A stretch of DNA of 11,045 nt, taken from assembly GCA_035456985.1 (NCBI GenBank), contig DATICE010000003.1, positions 1 to 11,045 on the forward strand, in the 5' to 3' direction. The notes beneath the pieces were generated by a model. The model worked only from the letters and a program-made list of their open reading frames with translations, made no database searches and had not been told where the DNA came from. Position numbers and translations under genes: made by a program. Every line of letters starts with the position of its first letter. Positions within the stretch are counted from its first letter, which is position 1. This DNA comes from SG8-41 sp035456985 (lineage in GTDB: Bacteria; Pseudomonadota; Gammaproteobacteria; Burkholderiales; SG8-41). This document shows, piece after piece, positions 7,701-11,045 of this stretch.

Positions 7701-7895
7701 CTGCGTGACCTGCGACTCGATCACCTGCGCGCTGGCGCCGGTGTAGACCGTGCGCACCGACGCGACCGGCGTGTCGATCTTCGGGTACTCGCGCACCGAC
7801 AAGCGCAGGAACGACATCACGCCGACAAGGATGATGGCAAGGCTCATCACCGTCGCCAGCACCGGCCGCTTGATGGATAGCTCGGGCAGAAACAT
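4779..7895 (-). CDS. RND multidrug efflux pump, HAE-1 family (AcrB-like)
   Basis: A complete 1038-residue inner-membrane proton/drug antiporter, close to AcrB (1049) and MdtB (1040) in length. It has the N-terminal cytoplasmic start and TM1 (residues 11-30), a first periplasmic porter/docking domain (about 31-335), a helix bundle from about 336, a second periplasmic domain (about 560-865), and a final helix bundle. The proton-relay residues are present: Asp400-Asp401 in IGLVVDDAIVVLEN, a Lys at about 926 in GLITKHGILIVEFANQ and an Arg at about 958 in LRLRPILMTT. It works as a trimer with the adaptor encoded just upstream and an outer-membrane channel not encoded here, presumably a TolC-like protein from elsewhere. 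Drug specificity cannot be read from sequence. No clear Shine-Dalgarno precedes the ATG, and a terminator-like hairpin lies just upstream. Confidence 0.96.
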   Translation of the reverse strand: MFLPELSIKRPVLATVMSLAIILVGVMSFLRLSVREYPKIDTPVASVRTVYTGASAQVIESQVTQPLEDSLSGIEGIRTIKSVSREEVSQITVEFIPERDIDAAANDVRDRVARVRGLLPDEVDEPVVSKIEADAQAILWLAFTSDRHDALFLTDYADRYVADTLKALPGVASVIIGGARKYAMRIWLDRDRLAGFGLTPLDVENALRRQNIEVPSGRIESRKREFTVLTETDLRTPAQFNNMIITEARGYPVRLKDIGRAELGAQDERSIVRVNGNPAMGLGIVKQSTANTLAVAQAVKEQLPRIQASLPEGMKSFIAFDSSLFIEASIKAVYRAIFDAMLLVTLVIFLFLRSFRSTLIPFVTIPVSLIGACFFLWIFGFTINILTLLGIVLAIGLVVDDAIVVLENIHRHIEEGMSPLTAAVKGSREIAFAVVAMTVTLAAVFVPLVFATGNTGKLFTEFALTVAMAVLVSGFVSLTLTPMMCSKLLRHHARHGAIYNVTERFFNAMNAGYRRSLARALGHRKTVIGAYAVILAAMIGLGASLKSELAPLEDRGFILGVMLAPEGSTLEYTDGYARIWEEIYKGVPEITSYFVVVAPGLERPNPVNFGLSFVRLKPWGERGRSQIEISREVGPKMFVMMPGVLAFPNNPPSLGQSFRSQPVQFVIQGTSYEELEKMVEKVLARARKNPKLSNLDSDLKLNKPQLAVEVDREKVAAVGAAVDAIGRTLETLLGGRQVTRFKREGKQYDVIVRLEDRDRVQPTDLTSIYVRAQDGQLVQLSNLVQLKETVAPKELNHFNRQRAAIITASLAPDYTLGEALDFLEQAAREELGQSAQTTLDGESREYRESGAQLYLIFVLALAFIYLVLSAQFESFISPFVIMLTVPLAMTGALAALLLLAFTFGAGGTLNVYSKVGLIMLVGLITKHGILIVEFANQLRERGKETMEAVSEAAALRLRPILMTTGAMVLGAVPLAAAFGPGAEARRPIGWVIVGGLLFGTLLTLYVIPVAYTLLVGKLRPVPDEAGGSAPLHTPAGKA

Positions 7896-7912
7896 GGGTA
7901 CCAGGAGCGCCT

Positions 7913-7938
7913 AAAAAAATGACAGGGCCCGCGGCCCT
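7913..7938 (-). terminator. Terminator-like hairpin between adaptor and pump genes
   Basis: Read on the - strand, AGGGCC-GCG-GGCCCT (7938 to 7924) forms a perfect 6-bp GC stem with a 3-base loop. GTCA follows, then seven T (7919-7913). This resembles a rho-independent terminator, although the 4-base gap between stem and T tract is longer than usual. It ends 17 bases before the pump start codon, so it may act as an attenuator reducing pump relative to adaptor transcripts. Function is inferred. Confidence 0.45.
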
Positions 7939-7988
7939 TCGACAAGCTCAGGGCGGACGGTCAGTTCGTGGTGAGCCTGTCGAACCAT
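7934..7988. repeat. REP-like intergenic inverted repeat
   Basis: TTCGACAAGCTC (7938-7949) pairs with GAGCCTGTCGAA (7973-7984) over 12 positions with one mismatch (G-U possible in RNA), enclosing a 23-base loop. I recognise this TTCGACARGCTC / GTGGTGAGCCTGTCGAACCATG pattern as a dispersed intergenic repeat common in proteobacterial genomes, in the manner of REP elements. Here it sits inside the adaptor-pump intergenic gap, directly before the terminator-like hairpin. It would be part of any cotranscript and could affect mRNA stability or processing. The dispersed nature is from memory and cannot be checked in this window, where it occurs once. Confidence 0.65.
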
Positions 7989-8019
7989 GATCGTGCGCAA
8001 GGAGGGCGAGAGGGGGAAT

Positions 8020-9099
8020 TCATCCCTTGGGCGTCGAGGGCGCCGCGGTCGGCGGCGGCTTGTCGGGCAGAACCATCACCGGCACACCGTCTTGCAGCTT
8101 GATCTGGCCGTCGGTCACCACCTGCTCGCCGGGCTTGAGGCCCTTCACGATCTCGACCTGCCCGGGGCTGCGGGCACCGAGCGCGACTTCGGTGAGCGCC
8201 GCTCTGCCATCAACCACGCGGAACACGAAATTCCGGTCGCCACGCGGCACGATCGCCTGCTCCGGAATCAGCGCCGCCTTGTTGTTGGAACCGAGCTCGA
8301 GCACGACACGCGCAAACATCCCGGGGCGCAGCTTCAAGCCCTTGTTTTCCACGCGTCCGCGCAGCAGGACCGTGCGCGTTCTCTCGTCCACGGCAGTCTC
8401 GATCGCGTACACCCGTCCGGGGAACCGCTCGCCGGGAAACGCATCTACCCGTACCGCGACCGGCTGGTCGCGGCGGATCTTGGCGAGATAGACCTCGGGC
8501 ACGCGGAAATCGAGCTTCATCACGTCGATCTTGTCGAGCCGCACGATGTCCTCGCCCGCCTTGAGATAGGCGCCGGCGCTCACCTGGCGCAGCCCGACGA
8601 TTCCGTCAAACGGCGCGCGGATCTCGGTCTTGGAGAACCGCGCCTCGTTTTCCTGGCGCTGCGCGGTGGCCTTCTTGTGCGCCTCGCGCGCGTCCTCGAG
8701 CGCCTGCTGGCTGATGAAGTTCCTCGTGAAGAGCTCGGCCGCGCGCTCTGCTCGCTGCTCGGTCAGCCGCTCGTCCGCGCGGCTCGCGTCGAGCTGGGCG
8801 CGGACTTCGGCCGCGTCGAGCGTGACCAGCCGCGCTCCTGCCGCGACCGCCTGTCCCTCGCCGAAGTGGATCTCCGCAACCCGCCCCGCAACCTCGGGAC
8901 GGATCATCACGGACTCGTTTGCCAGGAGCGACCCGACGGCCGAGATATCGTGGGTGACGGTGCCGACCCTGACCGCAGCGGCCTTGACCGGCAGTCCCAT
9001 CGGCCTGGACGGCTGCGCCTGCGCGATCGAAACGAGCACCAGCAGGCCTGAGAGCGCAAAACCGCACTTGCGCATCAGGTTCATGGAAGGATTCAGCAT
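8020..9099 (-). CDS. RND efflux periplasmic adaptor (membrane fusion protein)
   Basis: A 359-residue AcrA/MexA-like adaptor. An N-terminal signal peptide (basic MRKCGF, then a hydrophobic run to SIAQA) probably ends at AQA-QP near residue 28. Cys12 lies before the hydrophobic core, so there is no lipobox and the protein is likely soluble in the periplasm rather than a lipoprotein. The lipoyl (barrel-sandwich) halves flank a helical hairpin: about 57-96, hairpin 97-155, then RAPFDGIVGLRQVSAGAYLKAGE at about 161-183. The beta-barrel follows (190-270) and then the membrane-proximal domain (275-345). It links the RND pump to an outer-membrane channel. The start is uncertain: ATG at 9099, 9084 or 9075 are all possible, none with a strong Shine-Dalgarno; the latter two still keep the signal peptide. 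The pump gene follows after a 124-base gap. Confidence 0.94.
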   Translation of the reverse strand: MLNPSMNLMRKCGFALSGLLVLVSIAQAQPSRPMGLPVKAAAVRVGTVTHDISAVGSLLANESVMIRPEVAGRVAEIHFGEGQAVAAGARLVTLDAAEVRAQLDASRADERLTEQRAERAAELFTRNFISQQALEDAREAHKKATAQRQENEARFSKTEIRAPFDGIVGLRQVSAGAYLKAGEDIVRLDKIDVMKLDFRVPEVYLAKIRRDQPVAVRVDAFPGERFPGRVYAIETAVDERTRTVLLRGRVENKGLKLRPGMFARVVLELGSNNKAALIPEQAIVPRGDRNFVFRVVDGRAALTEVALGARSPGQVEIVKGLKPGEQVVTDGQIKLQDGVPVMVLPDKPPPTAAPSTPKG

Positions 9100-9191
9100 G
9101 CCGGTTCAGCGCCCGGACGGATCGGGTGAACGATCAATGATGAATAAATTCGACCGCGGGGCCTGGCAGTCAGTTCATCGTTGCGCGTTCG
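9100..9191. other. Gap between thioredoxin and adaptor genes
   Basis: This 92-base spacer follows the thioredoxin stop and precedes the adaptor start on the - strand. It has a short AT-rich stretch (about 9133-9152) that could serve a promoter for the efflux genes, but I cannot find a convincing -35/-10 pair or a regulator palindrome. No terminator is evident. Confidence 0.3.
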
Positions 9192-9566
9192 TCATTGCTG
9201 TTGCTGCGCCTGCTGCTCCGCAATTTCCCTGTGGACCTGTGCCATGTCGATAGCGCGTGCCTGGCGGATGACGCTCTCCAGGCCTTCCGCCGGCAGCGCA
9301 CCGGCCTGGGCAAAGAGGACCACCTTCTCGCGCAGGAGCATCAAGTACGGGATCGAGCGGATGCTGAATGCCGCCGCCAGCTCCTGCTCGTCATCGGAAT
9401 TGACCTTGCCGAACACGATGTCCTGGTGCTGCTCGGAAGCCGCCTCGAACACCGGCTCGAAGCTCCGGCACGGCCCGCACCATGGCGCCCAGAAGTCGAC
9501 AATGACCATCGCGTTCTTGGTCACGGTGTCCTCGAAGTTTTCCTTGGTAAGCTCAACAGTAGCCAT
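9192..9566 (-). CDS. Thioredoxin with C-terminal Gln-rich extension
   Basis: A 124-residue thioredoxin-fold protein with the redox motif WCGPC (Cys30, Cys33) inside VIVDFWAPWCGPCR and the cis-proline loop at Pro73 (RSIPYLML). It should be a cytoplasmic dithiol reductant recycled by thioredoxin reductase. There is no signal peptide. It is about 15 residues longer than E. coli TrxA (109 aa); the extra tail (about 108-124) is polar and ends in AEQQAQQQQ, whereas the core domain is standard. The start has a good AGGAAGA Shine-Dalgarno (9571-9577) 4 bases before the ATG. A broken paralogue lies immediately upstream, and its stop codon falls inside this Shine-Dalgarno. The position between ndh and efflux genes suggests a redox-stress setting. 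Which cellular partner it serves, and whether it is the main TrxA, cannot be told. Confidence 0.93.
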   Translation of the reverse strand: MATVELTKENFEDTVTKNAMVIVDFWAPWCGPCRSFEPVFEAASEQHQDIVFGKVNSDDEQELAAAFSIRSIPYLMLLREKVVLFAQAGALPAEGLESVIRQARAIDMAQVHREIAEQQAQQQQ

Positions 9567-9680
9567 GTACTCTTCCTAATTCGCCCAACCAACTGCGGGC
9601 CTACGAGTCGCCGCTCCCGCAAACGGGCCTGCGGCTAACGAGTCGCGGCTCCGCCCGCACCATGGCGCCCAGAAGTCGAC
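9473..9680. repeat. 28-bp direct repeat shared by the two thioredoxin copies
   Basis: Bases 9473-9500 and 9653-9680 are identical, 180 bases apart. They encode the VDFWAPWCG active-site region in both copies. Identity ends at the edges of this block although the proteins stay similar on the N-terminal side. It reflects either strong conservation of the motif or a local conversion or recombination event at this site. Confidence 0.75.
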
Positions 9681-9746
9681 GATAACGATGTCGTTGCCGG
9701 TAACAACTTGCTCAAGATTGCTCCTGTTCAGCTCGACCGTAGCCAC
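9576..9746 (-). pseudogene. Truncated thioredoxin copy, broken after Trp-Cys-Gly
   Basis: From a GTG start at 9746 (GGAG Shine-Dalgarno at 9753-9756, 6 bases away) the frame gives 56 residues. The first 31 align with the intact thioredoxin next door: MATVELNRSNLEQVV against MATVELTKENFEDTV, then VIVDFWAPWCG in both. After Gly31 the sequence becomes an unrelated, Ala/Arg/Gly-rich tail encoded by two short GC-rich repeats. The second active-site Cys, the cis-Pro and the rest of the fold are missing, so no redox function is possible. It looks like a tandem duplicate with an internal deletion. A TTG at 9758 would add four residues (MERF) but hides the homology-matched start. The ORF still has a usable ribosome site and ends with TAG within the Shine-Dalgarno of the intact gene, so it could survive as a coupling leader. 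Confidence 0.75.
9595..9658. repeat. Two imperfect GC-rich repeats between the thioredoxin copies
   Basis: Core ACGAGTCGC-S-GCTCC occurs at 9603-9617 and 9638-9652, 14 of 15 bases identical at a period of 35. Each is bounded by short inverted ends: GCGGG/CCCGC at 9595-9620 and CGGGC/GCCCG at 9624-9657. They replace the missing part of the truncated thioredoxin copy. I do not recognise the family; they may be a small dispersed repeat pair or remains of the deletion junction. Confidence 0.5.
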
Positions 9747-9808
9747 AAAGCGCTCCAATAAAAATAGTTGAGCATCTTAGCATGGCTCCTCATCCCTGAA
9801 CCTGCGCT

Positions 9809-11045
9809 TCAGTGCAGCTTCACGCGCGGTTCCGTGCGCCGCGTGATGAGCTTCGCCAGGGTGTCGAAGGCCATCTTGGCGAAGCCGTGCAGCGCGTAGA
9901 CGTGCATGCGGTAGAGCGAGACGTACATGAAGCGCGCGAACAGCCCCTCGATGAAAATCGTGCCGCCGAGGAGCACCCCCATCAGGCTGCCGATGGTCGA
10001 ATATTCCCCGAACGAGACCAGCGAGCCGAAGTCGCGGTAGCGCCAGGGCTTGAGCCGCTTGCCCGCGAGCCGGCGCGGCAGCATGCGCGCAAGGTGCGAG
10101 GCCTGCTGGTGCGCCGCCTGCGCCGTCGGCGGCACGTCGCGGGCGCGTCCCGGCCACGGGCAGCCCGCGCAGTCGCCGAGGGCGAAGATGTCGGGGTCGC
10201 GCGTAGTGTCGAGCGTCTGCTTCACGACGAGCTGGTTCAGGCGGTTGGTCTCGAGTCCGCCGATGTCCTTGAGGAATTCGGGCGCCTTGATGCCCGCCGC
10301 CCATACCGTCAGCTCCGCCGGGATCCGCTTTCCGCTGGCGGTCACTACCCCGTCCCGCCGCACCTCCGTCACGCGCTCGCCGGTGAGCACGCGGACGTTG
10401 AGGCCGTTCAGCAGCTCCGCCGCCGCCTTCGACACCCGTTCCGGCACCGCTGGCAGGATGCGCGGCGCCGCTTCGATGATCGTCAGGCGGACGTCTTTCT
10501 CGGGGTTGATCTTGTCGAGCCCGTAGGCGACCAGCTCGCGCGTGGTCTTGTGCAACTCCGCTGCGAGCTCGACTCCGGTCGCGCCGGCGCCGATGATGGC
10601 GACCTTGAGCTGCTCGGGCGCGAGCGGCTCGAGCTGCGAATTGGCCCGGATGCAGGCGTTCACGAGCTGCCGGTGAAACCGCTCCGCCTGCGCCGCGGTG
10701 TCGAGGCTGATCGCGTGCTCGCGGGCGCCCGGCGTGCCGAAGTCGTTGGACTGGCTGCCGACCGCCATCACCAAGGTGTCGTAGGGAATCTCGCGGCGGG
10801 GAATCAACTCGCGCCCATCCTCGTCGAGCGAGGGCGCGACCCGCACCACCTTCCGCCCGCGGTCGAGCCCGTCCATCTCGCCCAACTGGAATCGGAAGTG
10901 GTGCCAGCGCGCCTGCGCCAGGTAGTCGAGCGCGTGGTAGTCGAGATCCATGCTGCCCGCCGCGAACTCGTGCAGCAGCGGTTTCCACAGGTGGGTGCGC
11001 GAATGGTCGATGAGCGTGATGCGCGCGCGGTTCTTGCGCCCGAGC
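9809..11045 (-). CDS. ndh: Type II NADH dehydrogenase (NDH-2), 5' end outside window
   Basis: Single-subunit, non-proton-pumping NADH:quinone oxidoreductase on the inner face of the membrane. The frame runs open to the right window edge, so the gene is partial. In-frame residues before the ATG at 10951 read RITLIDHSRTHLWKPLLHE, the conserved NDH-2 block that follows the first FAD-binding strand; only about 20-25 residues including the first GxGxxG should be missing. About 411 residues are visible (E. coli Ndh is 434). Motifs: the NADH-binding VAIIGAGATGVELAAEL (visible residues about 148-164), TVWAAGIKAP, the FAD motif FALGDCAG (about 287-294), and the quinone-site AQAAHQQ (about 308-314). 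The C-terminal 60 residues (IEGLFARFMYVSLYRMHVYALHGF) form amphipathic/hydrophobic helices that anchor NDH-2 to the membrane. The thioredoxin pair follows 62 bases downstream on the same strand with no strong terminator between. Confidence 0.95.
   Translation of the reverse strand, partial: LGRKNRARITLIDHSRTHLWKPLLHEFAAGSMDLDYHALDYLAQARWHHFRFQLGEMDGLDRGRKVVRVAPSLDEDGRELIPRREIPYDTLVMAVGSQSNDFGTPGAREHAISLDTAAQAERFHRQLVNACIRANSQLEPLAPEQLKVAIIGAGATGVELAAELHKTTRELVAYGLDKINPEKDVRLTIIEAAPRILPAVPERVSKAAAELLNGLNVRVLTGERVTEVRRDGVVTASGKRIPAELTVWAAGIKAPEFLKDIGGLETNRLNQLVVKQTLDTTRDPDIFALGDCAGCPWPGRARDVPPTAQAAHQQASHLARMLPRRLAGKRLKPWRYRDFGSLVSFGEYSTIGSLMGVLLGGTIFIEGLFARFMYVSLYRMHVYALHGFAKMAFDTLAKLITRRTEPRVKLH

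Noticed and set aside
6660..8020. Long + strand frames opposite the pump and adaptor (6660-7880, 7987-9051)
   Set aside because: Mirror frames of the RND pump and adaptor genes; no domain pattern and Arg/His-rich composition.
9595..9658. Integron attC-like site
   Set aside because: The repeats lack the conserved RYYYAAC/GTTRRRY ends and there is no integrase or cassette array nearby.
9759..9790. Weak terminator after ndh on the - strand (GAGC stem, then T5)
   Set aside because: Only four clean base pairs with a bulge and a gap before the T run; too weak to call.
9777..10988. Long - strand frame of 403 residues overlapping ndh in another phase
   Set aside because: The product is Arg/Ala/Gly-rich with no motif, while the ndh phase shows every NDH-2 motif and continues to the window edge.
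1..11045. CRISPR arrays, tRNA/rRNA genes, IS elements, toxin-antitoxin or phage genes
   Set aside because: I looked for regularly spaced repeats, cloverleaf-like segments, transposase or integrase motifs and small paired ORFs and found none.

Overview
This 11 kb window comes from a GC-rich Gram-negative chromosome, most likely a betaproteobacterium. That inference rests on gene content and protein style (YgiD/YhhW-type enzymes, an AcrAB-type RND pair with a non-lipidated adaptor, NDH-2) and on a short inverted repeat that I recall from proteobacterial intergenic regions. It looks like chromosomal core and accessory metabolism. I see no phage, plasmid, IS, CRISPR, tRNA or rRNA genes.

Layout: (1) 1-718 holds the 3' part of a thiolase gene, on the + strand. 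It has the C-terminal catalytic motifs but no N-terminal nucleophile half, so it is probably a decayed remnant. (2) 723-3690 is a small quinone/aromatic-stress-like neighbourhood. A DODA/YgiD-type extradiol dioxygenase and a DoxX membrane protein form a leftward pair. They diverge from a LysR regulator whose promoter carries a 25-bp imperfect palindrome over the -10 and which may be read from a leaderless mRNA. A pirin (YhhW type, all four metal ligands present) converges on the regulator. (3) 3731-9099 is a leftward efflux block: periplasmic adaptor, RND pump, an HtrA-like serine protease without a visible export signal, and then the pirin at its end. A REP-like hairpin plus a terminator-like hairpin with a T tract separate adaptor and pump. 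No outer-membrane channel gene is present. (4) 9192-9746 holds a complete thioredoxin preceded by a truncated thioredoxin copy whose reading frame breaks off right after Trp-Cys-Gly. (5) 9809 to the right edge is a type II NADH dehydrogenase (ndh), 5'-truncated by the window edge and membrane-anchored at its C-terminus.

Everything from ndh to pirin runs on the - strand, and the spacings (31-40 nt around the protease; 62-124 nt elsewhere) allow one or more operons. The common theme is redox chemistry plus export: NADH:quinone oxidoreduction, thiol reduction, drug efflux, and quinone/catechol-handling proteins. The parts are all known families. I did not find a convincing undescribed multi-gene system. 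The points most worth checking are regulatory (the lysR-doxX intergenic region and the adaptor-pump junction) and evolutionary (the broken thioredoxin duplication).
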